NCBI GenBank assembly: GCA_024236015.1
Contig: JACKLK010000003.1
Location: 124,001 to 188,000 of the forward strand
Source of the DNA: Rhodoferax sp.
Lineage (GTDB): Bacteria; Pseudomonadota; Gammaproteobacteria; Burkholderiales; Burkholderiaceae_C
Length of the DNA stretch: 64,000 nucleotides
Direction of reading: 5' to 3'
A model generated the notes under the pieces. It was given only the letters and a program-made list of their open reading frames with translations. It was not told the DNA's origin and ran no database searches. The translations under genes were made by a program, and so were the position numbers. Shown one piece after another: positions 20,057 to 29,547 of the stretch (position 1 is its first letter; each line of letters starts with the position of its first letter).

Positions 20057-21165
20057 AGGCATTCCTTCAGGGCGGCCAGCATGGCACGATTCTCCTCGGC
20101 CAGGCCGACGGTCAGCCGCAGGCAATTGGACAAACTCGGGTGCAGGCCAGACACATTCTTGATCAGTACGCCACGCGCACGCATGCCGGCGAACACCCGG
20201 GCGGCGGCGGTGCTGCCGCCCTGCGGGTCGGCCGGCAGGCGCAGCAGGATCATGTTGGCGTCGCTGCGATAGGCCCGCACGCCGGGCAAGGCGGCCAGTT
20301 GCTCGAGCAGCCAGCCGCGCTGTGCGACGATGTCGCGCGCCTGCGCGGCAAAGATGTCGCTGTGCTCGAGCGCGAACAGGGCGCATTCGGCATTGAGCAC
20401 GGAAATGTTGTAGGGCGGGCGCACCTTGTCCAACTCGGCAATCAGCGCCTGCGGTCCGACCAGGTAACCGATGCGCACGCCGGCCAGGCCGAACTTGCTC
20501 ATGGTGCGCATCAGCAGCACATGCGAATGCGTGTGCAGGCGATCGATGTAGCTGCGTCCGGCAAAGGGCTGGTAGGCCTCGTCGATCACGACGAATCCGG
20601 GCGCGGCCTCCACGATGGACTCGATGGCCGCATCGTCCCACAGGTTCGCGGTCGGGTTGTTCGGGTACGCCAGGTAGACGATGGACGGCTGGTGTTCGGC
20701 AATGGCCCGCAGCATGGCCGCCGGATCGAGCTCGAAGTCGTCGGTCAGGGGCACGCCGACGAAGCGCAGTCCCTGCAACTGTGCGCTCATCGCGTACATG
20801 ACGAAACCCGGCTCGGGCGCCAGGATCGAGGCGCCGGGCACGTCGCAGGCCATGGCCAGCAGCGAGATGAGTTCGTCGGAGCCGTTGCCCAGCATCAGGT
20901 CGAAGCCCTCGGGCACCTGCGCATGGGTCTTGAGAGCCTGGCGCAGGTCGTGCACGCGCGCACCGGGATACCGGTTCAAGGCCAGCGCACCCAGGCGCTG
21001 GCCGAGTGCATGCTGCAGCGCCTCGGACAGGCGATGGGGGTTCTCCATCGCGTCGAGCTTGAGAAGTCCGGCCGAATCCTGGACCGCGTAGGCATGCATG
21101 GATGTCACGTCCTGGCGGACATGGCGGGCGATTCGCTCGCTCAAACGGATATCGGGCTGGGTCAT
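20053..21165 (-). CDS. hisC: HisC, histidinol-phosphate aminotransferase
   Basis: 370 residues, fold-type I PLP enzyme. Conserved LGNGSDELISLL, YPNNPTANLW, VVIDEAYQPF and the PLP-lysine segment TMSKFGLAGVRIGYLVG are readable. It converts imidazole-acetol phosphate to histidinol phosphate. Its stop overlaps the hisB start by 4 bp. It lies 60 bp after a small secreted-protein gene that separates it from hisD. Confidence 0.97.
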   Translation of the reverse strand: MTQPDIRLSERIARHVRQDVTSMHAYAVQDSAGLLKLDAMENPHRLSEALQHALGQRLGALALNRYPGARVHDLRQALKTHAQVPEGFDLMLGNGSDELISLLAMACDVPGASILAPEPGFVMYAMSAQLQGLRFVGVPLTDDFELDPAAMLRAIAEHQPSIVYLAYPNNPTANLWDDAAIESIVEAAPGFVVIDEAYQPFAGRSYIDRLHTHSHVLLMRTMSKFGLAGVRIGYLVGPQALIAELDKVRPPYNISVLNAECALFALEHSDIFAAQARDIVAQRGWLLEQLAALPGVRAYRSDANMILLRLPADPQGGSTAAARVFAGMRARGVLIKNVSGLHPSLSNCLRLTVGLAEENRAMLAALKECL

Positions 21166-21225
21166 GTTGAAGATGGTATTCGCCGCACCGGCGTGCGGAC
21201 GCGGGACATTCGATTCACAAGCAGG

Positions 21226-21621
21226 TCAGCACGCATAGGCGTTGACCAGGGCATTGACCAGCACCAGTTGCACCGGCATGTCGGCCTCGTACAGGCCGGC
21301 GTTGCGCCGGAGTTCCCCGTCGAACAGGGGCTTGGCCATGCGGGGTTCGAGCCGCCGGCCGTTGAGGCACATCAAGGGCTTGGCTCCCGCGCGCACGGCG
21401 AAGGCATGGGCTTCGAGCGCGCCCTCCATGGCGCCGACCAGGTAGTACTGCACATAGGCCTCGCCATGGTCCTTGTCGGTCGCCTCGAGCGTGCGCAATT
21501 CGCGGATGCTGATCGCACCTGACTGGCCCGCGAGCACGAGCAGGACGCAAGCCGCCAGCATCCGGCGCAGCGACCACCAGCCGCGCCAGCCCGATGTTCC
21601 GGTCGTCGTCGCCATGCTCAT
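21226..21621 (-). CDS. Small secreted protein inserted in the his operon (tentatively Rap1a/Tai-like)
   Basis: 131 residues. A basic N-terminus and hydrophobic stretch (RRMLAACVLLVLAGQSGA) look like a signal peptide cleaved near residue 36. The mature part is about 95 residues with only two cysteines, Cys85 (KPLMCLNG) and the final residue Cys131 (LVNALVNAYAC), so a single disulfide is plausible. The spacing and the closing VNALVNAYAC loosely recall Rap1a/Tai-type secreted proteins; this is pattern similarity only. The start shares an ATGA overlap with the hisD stop, so it is translated with the his operon. No role in histidine synthesis can be read from it. Confidence 0.7.
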   Translation of the reverse strand: MSMATTTGTSGWRGWWSLRRMLAACVLLVLAGQSGAISIRELRTLEATDKDHGEAYVQYYLVGAMEGALEAHAFAVRAGAKPLMCLNGRRLEPRMAKPLFDGELRRNAGLYEADMPVQLVLVNALVNAYAC

Positions 21622-22958
21622 TCCAGTCTCATTTCGGCCGCCATCGCATGGGCCTGCAGGCCTTCGCCACGGGCCAGCACCGAGGCGACCTTGCCCAGCG
21701 ACTGCGCGCCGGTGGCACTGACCTCGATCAGGCTGCTGCGTTTCTGGAAATCGTAGACACCCAAGGGACTGGAGAACCGCGCCGTTGCGCCGGTGGGCAA
21801 CACATGGTTGGGACCGGCGCAGTAGTCGCCCAGGCTCTCGCTGGTATAGGCGCCCAGGAAGATCGCGCCGGCATGGCGCAGCAGCGGCTCCCAGCGGTGC
21901 GGCTCGTCGCTGCTGACTTCGAGGTGTTCGGGCGCCACCTGGTTGCTGATCGCGCAGGCCTCCTCCATGGAGCGGGTCTGCACCAGCACGCCGCGTCCGT
22001 TCAGGCTGGCCGCGATGGTGTCGCGCCGCGCCATCTGCGGCAACAGGCGGTCGATCTCGGCCTGCACGCGATCGATGTAGGCAGCGTCCGGGCACAGCAG
22101 GATGCTTTGCGCCATCTCGTCGTGTTCGGCCTGGCTGAACAGGTCCATGGCCACCCAGTCCGGTGGCGCGGACCCGTCGGCCAGCACCAGGATTTCACTC
22201 GGCCCGGCGATCATGTCGATGCCGACCACGCCGAACACCCGGCGCTTGGCCGCCGCCACATAGGCATTGCCGGGGCCGGTGATCTTGTCCACCCGGGGCA
22301 CGGTGGCCGTGCCATAGGCCAGTGCCGCCACGGCCTGCGCGCCGCCGATGGTGAACACCTGCGACACGCCGGCCACATGCGCGGCCGCCAATACCAGCGG
22401 ATTGCGTTCACCCAGGCCGGTGCTGGAATCCTTGCCGGCCGGAGTCGGCACGACCATGACGATCTGCGGCACGCCGGCCACATGCGCCGGAATCGCGTTC
22501 ATCAGCACCGAGGACGGATAGGCGGCCTTGCCGCCCGGCACGTAGATGCCGACACGATCGAGTGGCGTCACCTTCTGCCCCAGCAGCGTTCCGTGTTCGT
22601 CGCGGTAGCTCCAGCTCTCGCCGCTGGCCTGTTTCTGGGCCTGGTGGTAGCGGCGGATCCGGTCGGCGGCGAACAGCAAGGCTTCCCGCTGCTCGGCCGG
22701 AATCTGTGCAAAAGCGGCCTCGAGTTCACCCGCGCCGAGTTCGAGCTGGGCCATGGTCGCGCCGCGCACACCGTCGAAACGCTCGGTGTATTCAAGCACC
22801 GCCGCATCACCGCGCTGCTGCACGTCGGCCAGGATGGACGCCACGCGTTCCTCGATGGCGGCATCGGTGCTGCTGGACCAGAACAGGCGCGCGCGAAATG
22901 CCGCCTCGAACCCGGCGTCGGCCGTGGACAGGCGCAGCGGACGCGCGGAGACGGTCAT
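21618..22958 (-). CDS. hisD: HisD, histidinol dehydrogenase
   Basis: 446 residues from MTVSARPLRLSTADAGFEAA. Conserved segments VGIYVPGGKAAYPSSVLMN, FTIGGAQAVAALAYGT, ITGPGNAYVAAAKR, MIAGPSEILVLAD, DLFSQAEHDEMAQ and NQVAPEHLEV include the zinc and catalytic His/Glu residues. It performs the last two oxidations to histidine. The start has GGAGG seven bases upstream; longer frames to 23207 run into hisG. Confidence 0.97.
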   Translation of the reverse strand: MTVSARPLRLSTADAGFEAAFRARLFWSSSTDAAIEERVASILADVQQRGDAAVLEYTERFDGVRGATMAQLELGAGELEAAFAQIPAEQREALLFAADRIRRYHQAQKQASGESWSYRDEHGTLLGQKVTPLDRVGIYVPGGKAAYPSSVLMNAIPAHVAGVPQIVMVVPTPAGKDSSTGLGERNPLVLAAAHVAGVSQVFTIGGAQAVAALAYGTATVPRVDKITGPGNAYVAAAKRRVFGVVGIDMIAGPSEILVLADGSAPPDWVAMDLFSQAEHDEMAQSILLCPDAAYIDRVQAEIDRLLPQMARRDTIAASLNGRGVLVQTRSMEEACAISNQVAPEHLEVSSDEPHRWEPLLRHAGAIFLGAYTSESLGDYCAGPNHVLPTGATARFSSPLGVYDFQKRSSLIEVSATGAQSLGKVASVLARGEGLQAHAMAAEMRLE

Positions 22959-23013
22959 CGGACGACCTCCACGCCGTGCCCGGCGCAAGACACCATGCAG
23001 GCAGCCCCGACAT

Positions 23014-23670
23014 TCATGCCTTGACCTCCATGCGGCGCTGGACCGCGCCGTTGAAGGCGTCGATGATGCGCCGGATCGGCGCCTGCTTGAGCTTGAGCGC
23101 AGCCTGGTTGACGACCAGGCGCGAACTGATGTCCATGATGTGCTCGACCTCGACCAGATGGTTGGCACGCAAGGTGCCGCCGGTCGACACCAGGTCGACG
23201 ATGGCATCGGCCAGCCCGGTCAAGGGCGCCAGCTCCATGCTGCCATACAGCTTGACCAGGTCGGCATGCACGCCCTTGGCGGCGAAGAACTCGCGCGCGA
23301 TCGCCATGTACTTGGTGGCCACGGTCAGCCGCGAGCCCTGGCGCACGCTCGACGCATAGTCGAAACCCTCGCGCACCGCCACGCTGATGCGGCATTGGGC
23401 AATCTGCAGGTCCAGCGGCTGGTACAGGCCGTCGCTGCCGTGTTCGAGCAAGGTGTCCAGGCCGGTGATGCCCATGTCGGCGCCGCCGTATTGCACATAG
23501 GTCGGCACGTCGGTGGCGCGCACGACCAGCACGCGCACATCCGGCCGGTTCGTGTCCAGGATCAGCTTGCGGGATTTCTCGGGATCGTCGAGCACGACGA
23601 TGTCGGCCGCCTGCAGCAGCGGCAGCGCCTCGTCGAAGATGCGTCCCTTGGATAGCGCCAATGTGATCAT
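23014..23670 (-). CDS. hisG: HisG, ATP phosphoribosyltransferase (short form)
   Basis: 218 residues from MITLALSKGRIFDEALPLLQ. It catalyses the committed step of histidine synthesis. It lacks the C-terminal regulatory domain of the long form; short-form HisG needs HisZ for activity and feedback control, and no hisZ is in this window (in betaproteobacteria it is usually near purA). The PRPP-binding segment LVSTGGTLRANHLVEVE is clear. First his gene, 11 bp after murA. Confidence 0.96.
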   Translation of the reverse strand: MITLALSKGRIFDEALPLLQAADIVVLDDPEKSRKLILDTNRPDVRVLVVRATDVPTYVQYGGADMGITGLDTLLEHGSDGLYQPLDLQIAQCRISVAVREGFDYASSVRQGSRLTVATKYMAIAREFFAAKGVHADLVKLYGSMELAPLTGLADAIVDLVSTGGTLRANHLVEVEHIMDISSRLVVNQAALKLKQAPIRRIIDAFNGAVQRRMEVKA

Positions 23671-23681
23671 CTGCGCCCCCG

Positions 23682-24950
23682 CTACGCCGACAGGCGCTCG
23701 ATGTCGGCCCCCAGCGCCCGCAGCTTGGACTCCATCTTGTCGTAGCCGCGATCGAGGTGGTAGATGCGGTCCACCACGGTCTCGCCTTCGGCCACCAGGC
23801 CGGCGATGACCAGGCTGGCCGACGCCCGCAGGTCGGTCGCCATGATGCTGGCACCGGAGAGCGCCGGCACCCCCTGGACGACCGAGCGCCGGCCGTCGAT
23901 CTGGATCCTGGCACCCAGGCGCACCAACTCGTTGACGTGCATGAACCGGTTCTCGAAGATCGTCTCGGTCACCGTCGCCGTGCCCTCGGCGATGCAGTTC
24001 AGCGCCATGAACTGGGCCTGCATGTCGGTGGGGAAACCCGGGTATTCGGTGGTGCGGAAACTCTGCGCCTGCAGCCGTCCGCTCGAACGTACCCGGATGC
24101 CACCGTCGACGGCCTCGACCTGGGCACCGGCGGCGAGCAGCTTCTCGATCACGGCCTCCAGGTGGTCGGCCCGTGCATGGGCAAGCACCACGTCGCCACC
24201 GGTGGCGGCCACGGCGCACAGGAAGGTGCCGGCCTCGATCCGGTCCGCAACGACGCGATGACGGCACCCGTGCAGTGCCGGCACCCCCTGCACCACGATG
24301 TGGCTGGTGCCGTGACCCTGGATGTTGGCCCCCATGGAGATCAGCATCTCGGCCAGGTCGCCGATCTCGGGTTCCTGGGCCGCGTTCTCGAGCACGGTCT
24401 CGCCATCGGCCAGCGCGGCGGCCATCAGGAAGTTCTCGGTGCCGGTCACGGTCACCATGTCGGTCGCGATGCGCGCGCCCTTGAGCCGGGTGAGGCCCTT
24501 GCGCAGCCGGGCGATCATGTAGCCGTGTTCGACGACGATGTCGGCGCCCATCGCGGTCAGGCCCATGATGTGCTGGTCCACCGGCCGCGAACCGATGGCG
24601 CAACCACCGGGCAGCGACACCGTGGCCTCCCCGAAGCGCGCCAGCAGGGGTCCCAGCGCCAGCACCGACGCACGCATGGTCTTGACCAGTTCGTACGGGG
24701 CTTCGGGCGACGTGAGCGTGCTGGCGTCGATACGCACCGCGTCGTCGTCGCCGCGCTCGATGGACACACCCATGTTGCGGATCAGGCGCGTCATGGTGTT
24801 GACGTCCTGCAGGTGCGGCACGTTGTCGAGCGTGACGGTCTCGGACGTCAGCAGGCTGGCGCACAACTCCGGCAAGGCGGCGTTCTTGGCGCCGGAGATC
24901 GGCACCACACCGCCAAGCGTGCGGCCGCCGCGGATCAGCAGCTTATCCAT
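23682..24950 (-). CDS. murA: MurA, UDP-N-acetylglucosamine 1-carboxyvinyltransferase
   Basis: 422 residues. It makes the first committed precursor of peptidoglycan from UDP-GlcNAc and PEP. Lys22 (SGAKNAALPEL) and the loop Cys117 (PGGCAIGSRPVDQHI), the residue attacked by fosfomycin, are present. Overlaps the ibaG gene by 8 bp and leads into hisG, a standard betaproteobacterial order. Confidence 0.98.
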   Translation of the reverse strand: MDKLLIRGGRTLGGVVPISGAKNAALPELCASLLTSETVTLDNVPHLQDVNTMTRLIRNMGVSIERGDDDAVRIDASTLTSPEAPYELVKTMRASVLALGPLLARFGEATVSLPGGCAIGSRPVDQHIMGLTAMGADIVVEHGYMIARLRKGLTRLKGARIATDMVTVTGTENFLMAAALADGETVLENAAQEPEIGDLAEMLISMGANIQGHGTSHIVVQGVPALHGCRHRVVADRIEAGTFLCAVAATGGDVVLAHARADHLEAVIEKLLAAGAQVEAVDGGIRVRSSGRLQAQSFRTTEYPGFPTDMQAQFMALNCIAEGTATVTETIFENRFMHVNELVRLGARIQIDGRRSVVQGVPALSGASIMATDLRASASLVIAGLVAEGETVVDRIYHLDRGYDKMESKLRALGADIERLSA

Positions 24951-25182
24951 GGGATGCCCATTCGGCGTTGGTCATGGTCTTCATCGACAAGGCATGTACC
25001 TCGTCGGTCTGGATCTTGGCGCCCAGGGTCGCATAGACCATCTGGTGGCGCGCGATCGGCCGCTTGCCCTCGAACGCATCCGAGACGATGGTGGCATACC
25101 AGTGGCGGCCATCGCCTTCGAGTTCGCAATGGGTGCAGGGCAAACCCGCGGTGATGATGGATTTGAGTTCGTCGGCAGTCAT
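24943..25182 (-). CDS. ibaG: BolA-family protein (IbaG-like)
   Basis: 79 residues. The BolA/IbaG fold signature is visible: VSDAFEGKRPIARHQMVYAT followed by IQTDEVHALSMKT, and CTHCELEGDGRHWYATI at the metal-binding loop region. IbaG proteins bind monothiol glutaredoxins and Fe-S clusters and sit beside mla and murA genes as here. It overlaps murA by 8 bp. Confidence 0.93.
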   Translation of the reverse strand: MTADELKSIITAGLPCTHCELEGDGRHWYATIVSDAFEGKRPIARHQMVYATLGAKIQTDEVHALSMKTMTNAEWASHG

Positions 25183-25195
25183 GTCGGGTTCGCGG

Positions 25196-26003
25196 TCAGC
25201 TACGGATCTTGTAGCCCGTGCGCAGAAGATGCAAGGCCACGGCGCTCGCCACGGCCAGTGCCAGGGCGACGATGCCCAGGCTCAGCCAGGGCGAGACGTC
25301 GCTCTGGCCGAAGAATCCGTAGCGGAAGCCGTCGATCATGTAGAAGAACGGGTTGAGGTGGCTGACGCCCTGCCAGAACGGCGGCAGGGACTTGATGGAG
25401 TAGAACACGCCGCTGAGAAAGGTCATGGGCATGATGATGAAGTTCTGGAACGCCGCCAGCTGGTCGAATTTCTCGGCCCACAACCCGGCGATCACGCCCA
25501 GCGTGCCCATCAGGGCCGCCCCCAGGAACGCAAACACCAGCACCCAGGCCACGGCGTCGAACGGCGGCGTGGTGAACCAGAACGTGGCCAGCAGGACGCC
25601 CACGCCGACCGCGATGCCGCGCACCACCGACGAGGCGACATAGGCGGTGAACCACTGCCGGTGCGACAACGGCGACAACAGCAGGAACACCAGGTTGCCC
25701 ATGACCTTGCTCTGGATCAGCGAGGACGAGCTGTTCGCGAACGCGTTCTGCAACACGCTCATCATCACCAGGCCGGGCACCAGGAACGCGGTATACGAGA
25801 CCGTGTCGTAGACCTTGACCCGGTCCTCGAGCACATGGCCGAACACCAGCAGGTACAGGATGGACGTGAGCACCGGAGCGCCGACGGTCTGGAAGCCGAC
25901 CCGCCAGAAACGCAGGATCTCCTTGAAGAACAGCGTGCGCCAGCCCATCATGGCGGCGCCGGCCTGCGCATGTTGCGCCGGCAGCGCGATCGGGGGCGAG
26001 AGT

Positions 26004-26014
<11 letters not shown>
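25196..26014 (-). CDS. ABC-2 type transporter permease (YadH-like)
   Basis: 272 residues with about six membrane helices (e.g. VLTSILYLLVFGHVLEDRV, AFLVPGLVMMSVLQNAF, GIAVGVGVLLATFWF, VLVFAFLGAALMGTLGVIAG). The central MTFLSGVFYSIKSLPPFWQG motif and the closing FFYMIDGFRYGFFG are characteristic of YadH-type ABC-2 permeases. Substrate unknown; envelope component export is likely from context. The start at 26014 overlaps the ATPase gene by 11 bp; internal ATGs at 25951 and 25948 are also possible. Confidence 0.88.
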
Positions 26015-26942
<928 letters not shown>

Positions 26943-26969
26943 GGGAGCCGGCCATTTTAGCCGCAGGGC

Positions 26970-27239
26970 TCAGGTTGGAGACAGCAGCTCGGCAATCCCG
27001 TAGACCGTCGCCAGGTCATGCAACTGCGACGGCAGGCCCTGGATCGCCAGCTTCTTCCCCTGCGCCTGGCTTTCGCGGCGCAGTTCGAGCAGCACCGCCA
27101 GCGCCGACGAGTCGAAACGCTGCAAGGCGGCCGCATCGACGACGACCTGCTTGTCGGTCAACGCACGCAGGCCCTGCACCAGCATCTGCAGGCAGGCACT
27201 GGCCTGGCCGCGGGTCAAGTCGGCAGGAAGCACCAGCAT
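26970..27239 (-). CDS. mlaB: MlaB, STAS-domain protein of the Mla phospholipid transporter
   Basis: 89 residues. STAS fold with the strand-loop signature VVVDAAALQRFDSSALAVLL, where the Ser-Ser pair lies at the site conserved in MlaB. MlaB binds MlaF to regulate the MlaFEDB complex. It is separated from mlaC by about 260 noncoding bases carrying palindromes, unlike the tight packing elsewhere in this run. Confidence 0.85.
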   Translation of the reverse strand: MLVLPADLTRGQASACLQMLVQGLRALTDKQVVVDAAALQRFDSSALAVLLELRRESQAQGKKLAIQGLPSQLHDLATVYGIAELLSPT

Positions 27240-27384
27240 GTCAGTACCGTCCCGCCAAGTTGCGCGTGCCGGCGCCGCGCGCCAGCCACTGGCCTTGGAG
27301 AGTCAGCAGGCCAGCGCAGGCCGCCACGGAACTGGCTGAGCCAGGCCGTAGGCGGCACCCCCCAGTGGGGCTGAGGCCCGCGGC

Positions 27385-27410
27385 TCCAAGCCTGCCTGCG
27401 CAGGCTTGGA
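27385..27410. repeat. Perfect 11-bp hairpin in the 260-bp mlaC-mlaB gap
   Basis: TCCAAGCCTGC (27385-27395) pairs with GCAGGCTTGGA (27400-27410) around a 4-nt loop. It is followed by CGGGCCGAAG and preceded by a smaller CCCC-AGT-GGGG hairpin. The rest of 27240-27500 holds no convincing coding sequence. The hairpin has no T tract, so it looks like an intergenic palindromic repeat rather than a classical terminator. Confidence 0.6.
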
Positions 27411-27500
27411 CGGGCCGAAGGGGCGCCTGCCTCTGGCAGCGCCACGACTCGGACGGTCGACACGCAGCGCGACCGTACAGACGGGAGGCGTCCTGCACGT

Positions 27501-28139
27501 CTAGTCCTTGGCCAGGTTGGCCTTGTTGCGCTCGCTGAGCACCTTGATCAGGCCGTCGATGCCGTTGTTGTTGATCTCGCGCGCGAACTGGCTGCGATAG
27601 GTCTCGACCAGCCACACCCCGAGCACGTTGAGGTTGTAGATCTTCCAGCCGCTGCCTTCGCCGGGCGTCTTCTCGAGCCGGTAGTCGAGCTGGATCGGAT
27701 CGCCGCGGCCACGCACCTCGGTGCGCACCAGCACCTCCTTGTCTTCCGGCGCGGCACGCAGCGGCTTGATCAGGATGGTCTGGTCGCTGACCTGGGCCAG
27801 CGCGCCGGCATAGATGCGCACCAGCAGGATCTTGAATTCCTGCTGCAGCCGCGCCTGCTGCTCCGGCGTCGCCTGCCGCCAGGTCGGGCCGATGGCGGAC
27901 GCCGTCATGCGCCGGAAATTGACGTTGGGCATGATCTTGGTGTCGACCAGCGCAATCACCTGCGACAGGTCGCCGGCCTTGATCGATTTGTCGCTGCGGA
28001 TGTTGTCCAGCACCGAGTTCGACAGGCGCTGGATCATCGCGTCCGGCGGTTCGTCCGCCGCAAGACCCGCCACCGAGGTGAACAGGGCTGCTCCCGCAAC
28101 CAGGCAGGCAGTGAATCGGTGGAACAGTCGGCGTTGCAT
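27501..28139 (-). CDS. mlaC: MlaC, periplasmic phospholipid-binding protein
   Basis: 212 residues. Signal peptide (MQRRLFHRFTACLVAGAALF...GLA, cleaved near residue 27). The mature protein has the MlaC/Ttg2D signature: helical N-terminus, MPNVNFRRMTASAIGPTWRQ, YRLEKTPGEGSGWKIYNLNV and LGVWLVETYRSQFAREI. It shuttles phospholipid between MlaA at the outer membrane and MlaFEDB at the inner membrane. It lies 117 bp after mlaA. Confidence 0.95.
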   Translation of the reverse strand: MQRRLFHRFTACLVAGAALFTSVAGLAADEPPDAMIQRLSNSVLDNIRSDKSIKAGDLSQVIALVDTKIMPNVNFRRMTASAIGPTWRQATPEQQARLQQEFKILLVRIYAGALAQVSDQTILIKPLRAAPEDKEVLVRTEVRGRGDPIQLDYRLEKTPGEGSGWKIYNLNVLGVWLVETYRSQFAREINNNGIDGLIKVLSERNKANLAKD

Positions 28140-28256
28140 GGCAAGTCTTTCAATGGCTTCGAATGCCGATCGGTATCGGCAGGATGGAATGCTGCATCGC
28201 CCGCAGCGCGAACGCCGCAAGCGAGACGAGGGCGATTCGGGCGAATACTAACCCGG

Positions 28257-29003
28257 TCACTGTCGTTGATCTGTAACCGGATCCAACTCCGGCGGGTCCC
28301 CGTCGTACACCGCATTGCGCCGGCGCTGCAGGAAGGCATCGCGCGTGAAGCTGTATTTGTCGAACGCCACCTCGTCGAGCGAGGAACTCAGGCCCAGCAA
28401 CCGGGCCCGGGTATCGATCACGTTGAGCACCCGCAGGCTGTTGTAGGTGGAGACATCGTCGATGTGCGAGATGTAGTCGCCGTTCGAATCCACCGGCAGC
28501 GCAATGGCATCGCGGAACGTCGACGGGCCGAAGAACGGCAGCACCAGGTAGGGGCCCGATTCGATGCCCCAGGCGCCCAGTGTCTGGCCGAAATCCTCGG
28601 AATGCCGTTCGATCTGCATCTCGCTGGCGACATCGAAGATGCCGAAGATGCCAAAGGTGGAGTTCACGCCGAAACGGAAGAAATTGTCCAGCGCATGGCG
28701 CAATTTGCCCTGCAGCGCGCTGTTCACGAACGACCAGGCATCGTCCAGGTTGCCCAGGAAGTTGCCGACGCCGGTACGCACCAGGCGGGGTGTGACATCG
28801 CGATACACCGTGGCCGCGGGCTTGAAGATCGCCTGGTCCAGGCCTTCGTTGAAGACGTACACCCCCCGGTTGAACGACTCCAGCGGATCGCGCGGATCGG
28901 GGTTGGGTACCGATGCACAACCATGGCAGGCGGCCAGTACCAGCGCCATCAGGCCGATCCGGCGCGCGCCGCGCAAGGAAAACGATTGCGACGACTGCTT
29001 CAT
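28257..29003 (-). CDS. mlaA: MlaA (VacJ), outer-membrane lipoprotein of the Mla system
   Basis: 248 residues. Lipoprotein signal with lipobox LAAC at residue 26 (a second Cys follows at 29). MlaA motifs DPLESFNRGVYVFNEGLDQA, FLGNLDDAWSFVNSALQGK and ESGPYLVLPFFGPSTFRDA are clear. It removes mislocalised phospholipid from the outer leaflet. It sits inside the mla operon rather than elsewhere as in E. coli, and its ATG overlaps the mlaD stop by 4 bp. Confidence 0.95.
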   Translation of the reverse strand: MKQSSQSFSLRGARRIGLMALVLAACHGCASVPNPDPRDPLESFNRGVYVFNEGLDQAIFKPAATVYRDVTPRLVRTGVGNFLGNLDDAWSFVNSALQGKLRHALDNFFRFGVNSTFGIFGIFDVASEMQIERHSEDFGQTLGAWGIESGPYLVLPFFGPSTFRDAIALPVDSNGDYISHIDDVSTYNSLRVLNVIDTRARLLGLSSSLDEVAFDKYSFTRDAFLQRRRNAVYDGDPPELDPVTDQRQ

Positions 29004-29488
29004 TTCTTGTCCTTCCCAGGCTGCGACCCACCTCCGCCGGAGGCGCTGTTGTACAGGAACTGGCCAATCAGGTTTTCCAGCACCACGGCCGACTGCGTAC
29101 TGGAAATCGTATCACCGGCGACCAGGTTGTTCTCGTCGGCACCGGGCTCCAGGCCCAGGTACTGCTCGCCGAGCAGGCCGCTGGTGAGGATCTTGAGCGA
29201 ACTGTCCTTGGGGAACGCGAACCGGCTGTCCATGGACATGGTCACGCGGGCCTGGAAGGTCTTGTCGTCGAACGTGATCGACTCGACACGGCCGACCAGC
29301 ACACCGGCGCTGCGCACGGCCGCCTTGGGCTTGAGTCCGCCGACGTCCGAGAACTTGGCGTCCAGCTGGTAGGTCGGCTGGAAGTTCAGGCTCAGCAGAT
29401 TGGCCGACTGCAGGGCCAGGAACAAGATCGCGGCAGCGCCCAGCAGAACGAACAATCCGACCCACACATCTATTTTCGAGCGTTGCAT
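29000..29488 (-). CDS. mlaD: MlaD, MCE-domain subunit of the Mla transporter
   Basis: 162 residues. One N-terminal membrane helix (VWVGLFVLLGAAAILFLALQ) and one MCE domain (YQLDAKFSDVGGLKPKAAVR, SAGVLVGRVESITFD, LLGEQYLGLEPG). MlaD forms the hexameric ring through which lipid passes. It lies between mlaE and mlaA. Confidence 0.96.
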   Translation of the reverse strand: MQRSKIDVWVGLFVLLGAAAILFLALQSANLLSLNFQPTYQLDAKFSDVGGLKPKAAVRSAGVLVGRVESITFDDKTFQARVTMSMDSRFAFPKDSSLKILTSGLLGEQYLGLEPGADENNLVAGDTISSTQSAVVLENLIGQFLYNSASGGGGSQPGKDKK

Positions 29489-29547
29489 TTATTACTCCTT
29501 CTTGCCGGCGACCCTGTGCGCCGGCGGCGGCCTGCGTGCCGCGCCCA

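Noticed and set aside
27241..27615. A 124-codon minus-strand frame in the mlaC-mlaB gap.
   Set aside because: Its upstream half is the out-of-frame end of mlaC and the rest covers palindromes; not a gene or an obvious pseudogene.
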